From Terriglobus sp. TAA 43 (lineage in GTDB: Bacteria; Acidobacteriota; Terriglobia; Terriglobales; Acidobacteriaceae), in the NCBI RefSeq assembly GCF_000800015.1, contig NZ_JUGR01000001.1, positions 682,001 to 746,000 on the forward strand: DNA of 64,000 nucleotides, read 5' to 3'. The position numbers and the translations under genes were made by a program. Under the pieces are notes generated by a model. That model was given only the letters and a program-made list of their open reading frames with translations, was not told the DNA's origin and made no database searches. Below, piece by piece: positions 8,117 through 15,778 of the stretch (positions are counted from its first letter, which is position 1; every line of letters starts with the position of its first letter).

Positions 8117-8563
8117 TCACGGGAGCTTACGCCCCCCGAAGAGTGCAGAGAGTCGAGCCGAGATCGTTTGAGCCTTTTCCTCTGACCGCAGCCGTATCCG
8201 TTGGGTTGCGAGTCCGGGGACATAGTTGCAAAGGCGTTTGGTTTCCGGTCCTAACCAAGGAGCTAGTCGTTCTTCGTGTGAGGCCCACCCGAGCCACTCG
8301 CCTACTTCGACCTTCATTAGCGTCGCTAAGGAGTTGTCATGGCGCGCAGCGACCGAAGCGTCTTCCATAAATGCAGAGATCGGAAGGATGGCTCCTAAGT
8401 TTCCCTCTTCTAACGCTGCTGTCAAAGCAGGTATGAGGATTGAGCCGAAGACGATGTAATGAATCGCTTCGTCGTCTCCCATATATGCAAACTTTGCACG
8501 GTAGATCGCCTCAAGCTCAGGAAACCGGTTGAACAACTCGGGCACCACCGTCTCATAGTTCAT
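8117..8563 (-). CDS. DUF7674-like hypothetical protein
   Basis: 148 residues from ATG 8563. The start M-N-Y-E-T-V-V-P-E-L-F-N-R-F-P-E-L resembles the opening of small DUF7674-type proteins. These are all-alpha proteins of unknown role, often found next to polymorphic-toxin immunity genes. The frame is open for another 105 codons upstream, but that part has no protein-like composition. The body is helical, with acidic patches and a C-terminal Leu/Arg-rich helix. Neighbours give no functional clue. The family assignment rests on my memory of the N-terminal pattern only. Confidence 0.55.
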   Translation of the reverse strand: MNYETVVPELFNRFPELEAIYRAKFAYMGDDEAIHYIVFGSILIPALTAALEEGNLGAILPISAFMEDASVAARHDNSLATLMKVEVGEWLGWASHEERLAPWLGPETKRLCNYVPGLATQRIRLRSEEKAQTISARLSALFGGRKLP

Positions 8564-9040
8564 GCAGCGAGAATATCGGCAACGGTGATTCGTGAGAACG
8601 GCGCTATCAGAAACTCCGACTTGTCCCGAAAAGGGTGAAGTTTCGGGATGATGCAACAGGCCGCTGATGAAGCGGAGTCGTGTGTCCCACAAGTCAGTCC
8701 CGATAAATGCTCTTCTCATCACCAGAGTGATACGCGAGGAGTTCCGGCCACCTCGTTCCGCGTGATTTGAGCAGCTAATGGTGAGACGATGTCCTCGGAA
8801 ACGCCAAGCTGACGCAGCCGCTACAAGAAGAACTGAAAACCGCGCGGCCACCAAAACAAACAGGAGCATATCTTCCACCCCGCGCGCCTAGCAGAAGCAC
8901 GCGGCTGGCCCCACGCCGAAGGCATCGAGAACGGCACGAAGTGCTGTCAAGCCCCCTGACCATCCAACCCCAACAAACCAAAAGAAATAAACTTGGCATG
9001 GTATTTCCACGAAACCACTAAAATAGAAACAGAAGAGAAA
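8564..9040. other. Gene-free interval
   Basis: About 480 bases between the DUF7674-like gene and the terminator of the dsbD-like gene. Frames are open on both strands in places, but none has a convincing start, length or composition. A partial dyad CCCGAAA/TTTCGGG occurs near 8625-8645. I see no promoter or RNA gene that I could defend. Confidence 0.5.
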
Positions 9041-9063
9041 AGGGCCGCGCATCGCGCGGCCCT
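9041..9063 (-). terminator. Terminator of the dsbD-like gene
   Basis: Perfect 10-bp stem AGGGCCGCGC/GCGCGGCCCT with a 3-base loop. Read on the minus strand it is followed by a pyrimidine run (TTTCTCTTCT), as expected for a Rho-independent stop about 120 bases beyond the dsbD-like stop codon. Confidence 0.75.
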
Positions 9064-9071
9064 AACTCGTT

Positions 9072-9155
9072 TAGAAAGACGATCTTGCCTCTAACTCCAA
9101 TGGGCAGACGATTTTGCAGCCACCAAAACCGTAAACCCAATAGAAAGACGATTTT
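9072..9155. repeat. Three short direct repeats around AGACGATYTT
   Basis: TAGAAAGACGATCTT (9072-9086), CAGACGATTTT (9105-9115) and TAGAAAGACGATTTT (9141-9155) recur at intervals of roughly 30-40 bases in the 3' untranslated stretch of the dsbD-like gene. The units are imperfect and there are only three. Confidence 0.5.
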
Positions 9156-9182
9156 AGAAAACACAGGGGGAGGGGGCCCTCC

Positions 9183-11303
9183 CTACTGTTTCAAATCCTT
9201 CTCCAGCGCATTCAGCACAACACTCTTGCTCAGTACTTCCGGCAAGACATCAGGCGCTGCGGTTGGATTCGCCGGATAAACGATGTACGTCGGAACACCA
9301 TCGCGTCCGGCAGATTGCAATGCCGTCGTGATCTTCGCGTCGTACTGCGTCCAATCCGCTTTCATCGCCACCACGTTCGGCTGCGTCAACTGCTTCTCCA
9401 CCTCGTCGGAATTCAGCACCACACGCTCATTCACCTGGCACGACAAGCACCACGCAGCCGTGAAGTCCACGAACACTGCCTTGCCCTGCGAACGCGCCTT
9501 GGCAACAGCATCCGCATCGAACGGCTGCCAGGTCACAGCGCTCTTGGTCTCGCGGGAAGCGTACAGCGGCACGCCAATGGCAAGCAGGCAAAGCACCGCA
9601 GCCACTGCTGTACTCCACTTACGAACCGGCCAGCGACCAAGCGTCCACGCCGCAATCACCACCAGCATCAACCCGCCAAGCAGCATCGACATAGCGAAGA
9701 TGCCGTTAGAGCCGGACAAACGACCGTAGATGTAAACCAGCCAGATCACCGTGATGAACAGCGGCAACGCAGTGATCTGCTTTAGCAGGTCCATCCACGC
9801 ACCAGGCCTCGGCAGCAGCCGCACCCAGGCCGGATTGAGGGTCAGCAGCATATAAGGCGCCGCCAGACCAAGCGCCAACGCAGTGAATACCAGGAAGGTC
9901 ACAGGAGCAGGCTGCGCCAACGCAAACCCGATCGCCGCTCCCATAAACGGTCCCACACAAGGCGTAGCCACCACCGTAGCCAGCACACCGGTGAAGAAGC
10001 TACCGGTGAAGCCGCTCTTGTGCGTCAGCGAATCACCCGTGCTCGTGAGTGACAGGCCAAAGTCGAACATGCCTGCAAGCGACAGGGCGAAGAAGAACAG
10101 GAAGCTCGCCAGCACCAAGACAAATCCCGGCGACTGCAACTGGAATCCCCAACCAAGCTGCCGTCCTTCGGCGCGCAAGGCTAGCAGCGCCGCAACCACC
10201 AGCCAGAACGAGGCCACAATGCCAAGCGTGTACGCAATACCATGAGCGCGCACTTGGTGCTTCTGCGACGACGACGTCTGCAGCAGCGACAACGCCTTCA
10301 GGAACAGCACCGGAAACACGCACGGCATCAGGTTCAGCAGTACACCACCGATGAAGGCCAATGCAGCAGCGCCAACCGCCGTCGCCGTACCCAGCTTCCC
10401 GGAGCCTGCATGCACCGGCGGAGGCCCAGGCAGAATGGGCACATCAATCTCGTAGCTCTCCTCTGTGGCCAGTTTCAGCACGCCGACCAACTGCTTCGGC
10501 GGAGTCTTGGCATTCGGCGAGCGCTGGAAGTGGATCTGCGCTCCGTTGTCGAGGATGTCGGTCTCGATCTGCGCTACATCGGCGATCACATCCGGCTCTG
10601 CCGGGAAGAACTCGGCATCCGTCTCGCGCGTACCGGTAATCGCGGTCAGGACGATATTGTCCCCGACCGTGCTTGCCGTAACCCGGAAGCTAAGCGGCAG
10701 TGGCTTCGGCATCCCCTTCAGCGCCGCGCCAAGTTCGCCTACCTTCTCACCGTCATGGCTGACGATGGTTCTGGCGGGAACCACCTTCAGATCTAGTCCC
10801 AGATTCGCTCTGCCCGGAATGCAGACCTGCTTGCACACAAGCCAACTGATCTCGGCACCCAAATGGGCATTGCCAGCCTTATCCACCTTGGGCTTCGGCC
10901 CCGCCTCAACAGTCACGGGATAGGCCACCGAATCCTGGTAGCCGTAGTCCACCGTGGTATCCAGCGGCAACCGGTCCGGCGCGGTGAACTGCAGTGGCCC
11001 GGCGGTAATGCCTTCCGGCACCGTCCACTTCACCTTGGGAGGAAACCCGGCAAAGCCGGCATTCTTCCAGTACACATGCCACCCCTCCTCCATGGAGAAG
11101 ACGAACGCCACCGTCTGCGTACCATCGGCGGCGATCTGCGGCCCGGCAGAGATCATCTCCACCGTCAGGTGCTGGGCCTTGGCAGGCCCGGGGCCCCCAT
11201 TGCCCACAACAGTACCAATCTGCGCAAAAAGACAACCCGGAAAAAGGGTTAGCAAAAGGGCGGCAAGGAGGCGGAATCTACGGAGTGAGAACATTGCAAT
11301 CAT
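9183..11303 (-). CDS. DsbD/ScsB-like protein-disulfide reductase
   Basis: A 706-residue inner-membrane electron carrier that passes thiol reducing power from cytoplasmic thioredoxin to the periplasm. It has a signal peptide (about 1-28), then a periplasmic beta domain with the C-K-Q-V-C pair near residue 150. A membrane domain of about eight helices follows (about 310-600), with Pro-Cys motifs (M-P-C-V-F-P and T-P-C-V-G-P) expected to form the membrane-embedded redox pair. The C-terminal thioredoxin-like domain carries W-C-L-S-C-Q, Cys619 and Cys622. The C-x3-C N-terminal domain resembles ScsB more than E. coli DsbD. A second ATG at 11294 is equally possible. The exported partner is unknown; the exported MsrB at 25 kb is one candidate. 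Confidence 0.9.
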   Translation of the reverse strand: MIAMFSLRRFRLLAALLLTLFPGCLFAQIGTVVGNGGPGPAKAQHLTVEMISAGPQIAADGTQTVAFVFSMEEGWHVYWKNAGFAGFPPKVKWTVPEGITAGPLQFTAPDRLPLDTTVDYGYQDSVAYPVTVEAGPKPKVDKAGNAHLGAEISWLVCKQVCIPGRANLGLDLKVVPARTIVSHDGEKVGELGAALKGMPKPLPLSFRVTASTVGDNIVLTAITGTRETDAEFFPAEPDVIADVAQIETDILDNGAQIHFQRSPNAKTPPKQLVGVLKLATEESYEIDVPILPGPPPVHAGSGKLGTATAVGAAALAFIGGVLLNLMPCVFPVLFLKALSLLQTSSSQKHQVRAHGIAYTLGIVASFWLVVAALLALRAEGRQLGWGFQLQSPGFVLVLASFLFFFALSLAGMFDFGLSLTSTGDSLTHKSGFTGSFFTGVLATVVATPCVGPFMGAAIGFALAQPAPVTFLVFTALALGLAAPYMLLTLNPAWVRLLPRPGAWMDLLKQITALPLFITVIWLVYIYGRLSGSNGIFAMSMLLGGLMLVVIAAWTLGRWPVRKWSTAVAAVLCLLAIGVPLYASRETKSAVTWQPFDADAVAKARSQGKAVFVDFTAAWCLSCQVNERVVLNSDEVEKQLTQPNVVAMKADWTQYDAKITTALQSAGRDGVPTYIVYPANPTAAPDVLPEVLSKSVVLNALEKDLKQ

Positions 11304-11322
11304 TGTAGTGGCGCGGCGTAAC

Positions 11323-11748
11323 TTAGCGAGTACGCATCCGATGCTCCACCATAATGCAATGATCCATCACGACGCGAATCCCCGCAGCTTCTGCCTTAGC
11401 CGCAGCCTCCTCATTGCGAATTCCCTGCTGCACCCACAGAGCTTTTAACCCGAGCGCAATCATCTCGTCCACAATCGCGGGAATCGCTCTGGGTAGGCGG
11501 AAGACATTCACGACATCCGGCTTCTCTGGAAGTTCGCTCAGCGATGCATAGCTCGTCTCACCCAGCACAGACGGGACGGCCGGGTTCACCGGCAGAATCT
11601 TCTTCCCCACCCGTTGCATATAAGCAGACACAAAGTGACTCGGCTTCGCAGGATCATCTGACAACCCGACCACCGCAATCGTCTTGGCCGCCAGCATTTT
11701 CTCGATGTCTTCGGAAGAGTTCACGCGTGGCCTTTCTTCGGCTTCCAT
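11323..11748 (-). CDS. CoA-binding domain protein (YccU-like)
   Basis: 141 residues forming a single Rossmann-type CoA-binding domain. The nucleotide loop V-V-G-L-S-D-D-P-A-K is near residues 26-35, followed by the P-V-N-P turn and the C-terminal G-I-R-V-V-M-D-H-C-I-M-V-E-H segment that is typical of this family. These proteins resemble the CoA-binding half of succinyl-CoA synthetase and bind CoA, but their physiological role is unsettled. The start overlaps the stop of the upstream DinB gene by 28 bases, so the two are very likely co-translated. Confidence 0.85.
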   Translation of the reverse strand: MEAEERPRVNSSEDIEKMLAAKTIAVVGLSDDPAKPSHFVSAYMQRVGKKILPVNPAVPSVLGETSYASLSELPEKPDVVNVFRLPRAIPAIVDEMIALGLKALWVQQGIRNEEAAAKAEAAGIRVVMDHCIMVEHRMRTR

Positions 11749-12227
11749 GCCCCCAGGAGACGTCGCGCCATTACCAGTTCACCCGTGTGATAAGCCTCAT
11801 GATCTGCAACCAATAGAGACTCACGCAGCAGATTCTGACTGCCATCGCCCCATGAAAATGGTTCGATCAGATCGCGCTCTGCCAACAACTTTTCAAAGGC
11901 AGTACGATCTTTCTTCAGCGATTGCACGCTGGCATCCCATGCCTTCTCATCAGGCGGCTCCGGCGACTTCGGCCAGTAATCATCCGGCCACTTCAATTCC
12001 TTGTAGCTGCCGTCTGCATTGCCACTGAACTCAAGAATGTCTTTCTGCGCAATGCGGATGTGTTCCAGCAATTGCCACGGTGAATACGGCAATCCTTCCG
12101 GCACCTTGCCCTGTACATCAAATGGCACGCCGGCTACTGCATCATCAAGCTTTGCATGCGCCTGCCCACCGTCCAACAGCGCCTTCAATTGTTTCTTTAG
12201 TTCGATTTCCAGCGTGGAGTTAGCCAT
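11721..12227 (-). CDS. DinB-family four-helix metal-binding protein
   Basis: 168 residues from ATG 12227. The DinB/YfiT metal triad is visible as His56 (L-L-E-H-I-R), His143 and His147 (A-D-H-E-A-Y-H-T-G-E-L). Members bind a divalent metal; some are thiol transferases (bacillithiol or mycothiol S-transferases), but most have no known substrate. An upstream frame extension to 12263 looks non-coding. The gene is translationally coupled to the CoA-binding protein. A second DinB paralogue is encoded at 24472-24987. Confidence 0.85.
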   Translation of the reverse strand: MANSTLEIELKKQLKALLDGGQAHAKLDDAVAGVPFDVQGKVPEGLPYSPWQLLEHIRIAQKDILEFSGNADGSYKELKWPDDYWPKSPEPPDEKAWDASVQSLKKDRTAFEKLLAERDLIEPFSWGDGSQNLLRESLLVADHEAYHTGELVMARRLLGAWKPKKGHA

Positions 12228-12297
12228 GCAGCATTGGATGCCAGCTATTCCACGGAGAAACATGTTTTCAACGTGAAATAGCTGCTGAGCATAGCTC

Positions 12298-12753
12298 TCA
12301 GGACGCCGAACGTAAGTGAATCAGAGGATAAACGCGCCCCTGCCCATCCCGTTCCGAACGCCCAATCGGCACAAAGCCGAGATGCTCGTAGAATCCAACA
12401 GCCTGCAGGTTCTGCTCGTTGACATCAGTAAAGATCGGAGAGCGCAGCGATAGTGCATGCTGTACCAGAGCACGGCCTACACCTTCACCCCGACTCACCG
12501 GATCGATGAACAATGCTTCCATTCGATCTTCGTCAAGCAGCATCCACCCCAAAGGTTTGTTGTGTTCATCCACAACAACCCAAAGCGGCGCGTCGGGCAG
12601 AAATGAAACGACCTCTGCCTCAATGGCAACACGATCTTCTTGCGACAAGAAATCATGCGTCGCATCGACGGCATCTCGCCATATCTCTAAGACACGATCA
12701 ACATCGTTCTTCGTCGATCGTCTTATCGTTCGCTGCTGAAGACGTTGAACCAT
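12298..12753 (-). CDS. GNAT-family N-acetyltransferase
   Basis: About 151 residues. The GNAT fold is shown by the beta4 segment M-E-A-L-F-I-D-P, the acetyl-CoA pyrophosphate loop S-R-G-E-G-V-G-R-A-L (Q/R-x-x-G-x-G/A pattern), and the C-terminal A-V-G-F-Y-E-H-L-G-F-V motif. The early D-A-T-H-D-F-L stretch resembles the E. coli YjaB-type subgroup. ATG 12753 lies 4 bases beyond the prfB stop; an in-frame ATG at 12771 would overlap prfB. No clear ribosome-binding site separates the choices. It ends the lnt-prfB-GNAT run. The acceptor substrate is unknown. Confidence 0.8.
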   Translation of the reverse strand: MVQRLQQRTIRRSTKNDVDRVLEIWRDAVDATHDFLSQEDRVAIEAEVVSFLPDAPLWVVVDEHNKPLGWMLLDEDRMEALFIDPVSRGEGVGRALVQHALSLRSPIFTDVNEQNLQAVGFYEHLGFVPIGRSERDGQGRVYPLIHLRSAS

Positions 12754-12757
12754 TGAA

Positions 12758-13886
12758 TCAATCGATGTCATCGACCATCGCTGCGGGGATATTGCCCTCA
12801 CGACGCATCTTGAGATAACCGCGGATGAACGGCTGCAAATCGCCGTCCAACACGCGATCCACATCGCCTACTTCTACGCGCGTGCGTAGATCCTTGGCCA
12901 TGCGGTATGGCTGCAAGACATACGAACGAATCTGCGATCCAAAGTTGATATCCAGCTTCGAATCTTCCAGCTTCTTGCTCGCTGCACGCTTCTTCTCAAG
13001 CTCGAATTCATACAGGCGCGAGCGTAGCATCTTCATCGCCTTCTCTTTGTTCTTGTGCTGCGAACGCTCGTTCTGACAGCCCGCGACGATACCGGTAGGA
13101 AGATGCGTAATACGCACGGCAGAGTCCGTCGTATTTACGTGTTGCCCACCTTTGCCCCCGGAACGGTAGGTATCAATGCGAAGCTCATCCGGCTTGATGT
13201 CGATCACGATCGAGTCATCAATTTCCGGAGACACAAAGACAGACGAAAACGAAGTGTGTCGACGTTTCGCTGAATCAAAGGGTGAGATACGCACCAGCCG
13301 GTGCACGCCCGTCTCGCCACTAATCAAACCAAAGGCGTTATCACCAATGATGGTGAATGTCGCCGACTTGATGCCTGCTTCATCGCCATCCTGAATTTCG
13401 TTGATTTCGGTCTTGAAGCCATTGCGTTCGGCCCAGCGCAGATACATACGCATCAGCATCTCCGCCCAGTCCTGGCTCTCCGTTCCGCCTGCGCCCGGAT
13501 GCACCGTGACGATGGCGTTCAACGGATCACTCTCCTGCGAGAGCATCGTCTTCGCGTCAAGTTCTTCTGCAAAGCGATCAATCTCTTCAATCGACTTCGC
13601 CAGATCGGCTTCTACATCCTCGCCTTCGCGGGCCAGGTCGAAGTAAGCCTCCACATCCTCGCTGCGACGCGATAGTTCGGCATCGTCCGCAAGCAATGTT
13701 TCCAGGCGCTTTCGTTCACGCATCAATGGCTGCGAACGCGCAGCATCGGCCCAGATCGCGGGGTCTCCAATCTGCGATTCAACGGCTTCCAGTTGCTGTT
13801 TGAGTTTAGGCGAGTCAAAGATACTCCCGCAGATCGTGCACGCGGGCACGAACCGGGGAGTACTGGTATTCAAGATCAGTCAACAT
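12758..13886 (-). CDS. prfB: Peptide chain release factor 2, with programmed +1 frameshift
   Basis: RF2 ends translation at UGA and UAA. The gene is in two frames. ATG 13886 opens 23 codons (M-L-T-D-L-E-Y-Q to H-D-L-R-E-Y-L) ending at TGA 13817-13815. The ribosome must skip base 13817 and continue with GAC into the main frame, giving about 375 residues. The GGQ peptidyl-hydrolysis loop (S-G-G-K-G-G-Q-H-V-N) is near residue 245. The recognition domain and a C-terminal R-G-Y-L-K-M-R-R-E segment are intact. A naive single-frame reading would start at TTG 13873 and give an unrelated N-terminus. It lies 7 bases after lnt. Regulation is by RF2 level through the frameshift. Confidence 0.95.
13814..13829 (-). 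promoter_or_regulatory. RF2 programmed frameshift site
   Basis: On the minus strand it reads CGGGAG-TAT-CTT-TGA-C. CTT TGA C is the classic slippery codon, stop and following C. GGGAG three bases upstream acts as the internal Shine-Dalgarno-like stimulator. Frame 0 ends at this TGA; the +1 frame continues with L-D-S-P-K-L-K. Confidence 0.95.
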
Positions 13887-13893
13887 AACTTCT

Positions 13894-15450
13894 TCAGTCT
13901 ATCGCGATGCTCTGCCGCGTCAGCCCATACAGCAAAACCAGCGCAGAAATCCCTGCACAGATGAACGCAAAGACATCGCCGTATCGCGTGTAGAACGTGA
14001 GGTCATGGAGATAGTCAAAATGCATGGCAGCAGCACCGCGCTGATGACGTTCCATACGCTCCACCACGCGACCGTTCGGATCAATCGAAGCCGTTATGCC
14101 GTTATTGGTATCGCGCAATACCCACCGATGGTTCTCGATAGCCCGCATTCTGGCCATGTTGATGTGCTGGAAGGGTGCACTGGTATCGCCATACCAACCA
14201 TCGTCGGAAAGGTTCGTCAGCACCTCGGCACCGTTGGCCACAAATAGCCGAACCTCGTCGCTAAAGATGGACTCATAACAAAGGAAGACACCGTAGCGAT
14301 GGCCATCGGCGCCCAACGGTACACGGCTGCTCCCTCGATCAAAGGTGCCCACGGCCTGCGTGAGGCCACTTGCGAACGAAAAGAGACCGGCATAAGGGGT
14401 GAATTCGCCGAACGGTACAAGATGAATTTTGTCGTATCGCCCGACATATCCCTGGGTGGGGAGAAATAGAGCCGCCGAGTTGTATACGTGGTAGCCGCGC
14501 CGTTCGTTTGGGGCGGCCTCTATGCCAATCGCCCCCGCAATCAACGGCGCATGCACCGCCTCAGTCAGTTGTGCGGCCACCGAGGTAAAGTCTTGCCGAT
14601 TTGTATAGAACGGCGAAGGAGATTCCGGCCACAGCACAATACGTGTCGGCGAATCATCCAGCGAAGCAGCCTGCAATGAGAGCCCAGCAAAGTTCCTTGC
14701 CAGCGTGCTTGCATCGTCCGACTCTTCTTGTCCTACGGAAAGATTCGGCTGCATCAGAACAGCCTTTTGCGAACCCGCCTGACGCTGAGGCGCCATCCAT
14801 CCGCCAACATTCTGCACACCTGCCGCCAACACTGCCCCACACAATGCAACAACAGTGGGAATGCGCCTACGTGGCATCACAACGGCCGCGGCAATCGCTG
14901 CGTTTACAGCCATCAACACGAAACTGATGCCGTAAACACCAGTCAATGGAGCCAGTCGGGTTAATGCATAGCTATCAACCTGCGCGTACCCCAGCAAATT
15001 CCACGGGAAGCTGGTGATACGTGCACGGGCGAGTTCAACACCCACCCACAAAAACGGCGCAGCCATCAGCGCCGCTGCAATCCCTGCCTTACGCGTCGCT
15101 GCCAGCAAGCCGGCAAACAGTGCGTGATAGAGCCCCAGATAGAGGCAGAACAATACCATCACCAGCGCCGCGACCGGAGCCGGTAAACCTCCATACACAT
15201 GCATGGTCGAGTAGACCCAATAGCAGGTCCCCAGGTACCAGAGCACTCCGCTGGCATAACCCACGGCGGCGCACTTCCACGCGCTCCAGGTGCGGCCTTC
15301 CACCAATAAAAGCCATAACAACGGCACCAGCGCGAACCACGAGAACGCGGACCGCCACACCGGCAACGGCCCGGCAACGGGAAAAATCACCACCTGTAGA
15401 AAACTGGTAAGAAAAAGCGCGGCAATAGCCCGCATGGAGAGCAGTCGCAT
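13894..15450 (-). CDS. lnt: Apolipoprotein N-acyltransferase
   Basis: An inner-membrane enzyme that adds the third acyl chain to lipoproteins. From ATG 15450 it has about 518 residues. Several N-terminal membrane helices are followed by a nitrilase-fold periplasmic domain and a last C-terminal helix. The catalytic Glu-Lys-Cys triad is visible: Glu in L-W-P-E-S (about 276), Lys in Y-D-K-I-H-L-V-P-F-G-E (about 340), and Cys in F-L-C-Y-E-S (about 390). An upstream in-frame start at 15477 adds nine unlikely residues. It leads the lnt-prfB-GNAT transcript. Presence of Lnt supports a Gram-negative (diderm) envelope. Confidence 0.93.
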   Translation of the reverse strand: MRLLSMRAIAALFLTSFLQVVIFPVAGPLPVWRSAFSWFALVPLLWLLLVEGRTWSAWKCAAVGYASGVLWYLGTCYWVYSTMHVYGGLPAPVAALVMVLFCLYLGLYHALFAGLLAATRKAGIAAALMAAPFLWVGVELARARITSFPWNLLGYAQVDSYALTRLAPLTGVYGISFVLMAVNAAIAAAVVMPRRRIPTVVALCGAVLAAGVQNVGGWMAPQRQAGSQKAVLMQPNLSVGQEESDDASTLARNFAGLSLQAASLDDSPTRIVLWPESPSPFYTNRQDFTSVAAQLTEAVHAPLIAGAIGIEAAPNERRGYHVYNSAALFLPTQGYVGRYDKIHLVPFGEFTPYAGLFSFASGLTQAVGTFDRGSSRVPLGADGHRYGVFLCYESIFSDEVRLFVANGAEVLTNLSDDGWYGDTSAPFQHINMARMRAIENHRWVLRDTNNGITASIDPNGRVVERMERHQRGAAAMHFDYLHDLTFYTRYGDVFAFICAGISALVLLYGLTRQSIAID

Positions 15451-15506
15451 CGCGTGGAGTCTAGCATCCCTCGCCAATCCACGTGTTGCGATTACAATGA
15501 AGATCG

Positions 15507-15668
15507 ATGCTGGACCTGATCATTCGCGGACTATCTCACGTGCTCATCCCCATGTTCCTTATTGGTATGGGAGGGTCGGCCATTGTCGTGGCAATTACCC
15601 TGGTCAAAGACATGCACGATTTCTTCGCTGACAACGGCGAACAGTCCAGCGCTGACAATCTGCACTAA
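15507..15668 (+). CDS. 53-residue single-span membrane protein
   Basis: A small open frame from ATG 15507 to TAA 15668, divergent from lnt. It has a short N-terminal segment (M-L-D-L-I-I-R-G-L-S-H-V), one hydrophobic helix (L-I-P-M-F-L-I-G-M-G-G-S-A-I-V-V-A-I-T-L, about 13-32) and an acidic tail ending S-A-D-N-L-H. The codon choice matches neighbouring genes and the terminator-like hairpin after it fits a real transcript. TACAAT at 15493-15498 lies 8 bases before the ATG; if it is a -10 box the mRNA would be nearly leaderless. Function is unknown. Confidence 0.65.
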   Translation: MLDLIIRGLSHVLIPMFLIGMGGSAIVVAITLVKDMHDFFADNGEQSSADNLH

Positions 15669-15694
15669 CTCCCCACGACATCATTGACTGATAT

Positions 15695-15730
15695 CCCAGC
15701 CGGCAGTAGACTCACCGCTGGGCGCTTTTT
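15695..15730 (+). terminator. Probable terminator after the small membrane protein
   Basis: CCCAGC (15695-15700) pairs with GCTGGG (15717-15722), with a 16-base loop, and is followed by CGCTTTTTC. The stem is short but the T-run is good. Confidence 0.6.
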
Positions 15731-15778
15731 CGCGCGTGCAGGTTCTTGGGCACATTAAGCGAGCAGGCCCGGTACAAG

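Noticed and set aside
8564-8878. 105-codon N-terminal extension of the DUF7674-like gene
   Set aside because: No protein-like composition, and the family-like start is at 8563.
8834-8962. Short plus-strand frame ending E-N-G-T-K-C-C-Q-A-P
   Set aside because: No start codon or ribosome-binding site and too short to judge.
9072-9155. Start of a CRISPR array (three AGACGATYTT units)
   Set aside because: Units are short, imperfect and unevenly spaced; no cas genes in the window.
13817-13873. TTG 13873 as the prfB start
   Set aside because: Gives an unrelated Cys-containing N-terminus; the frameshift reading from ATG 13886 restores the RF2 N-terminus.
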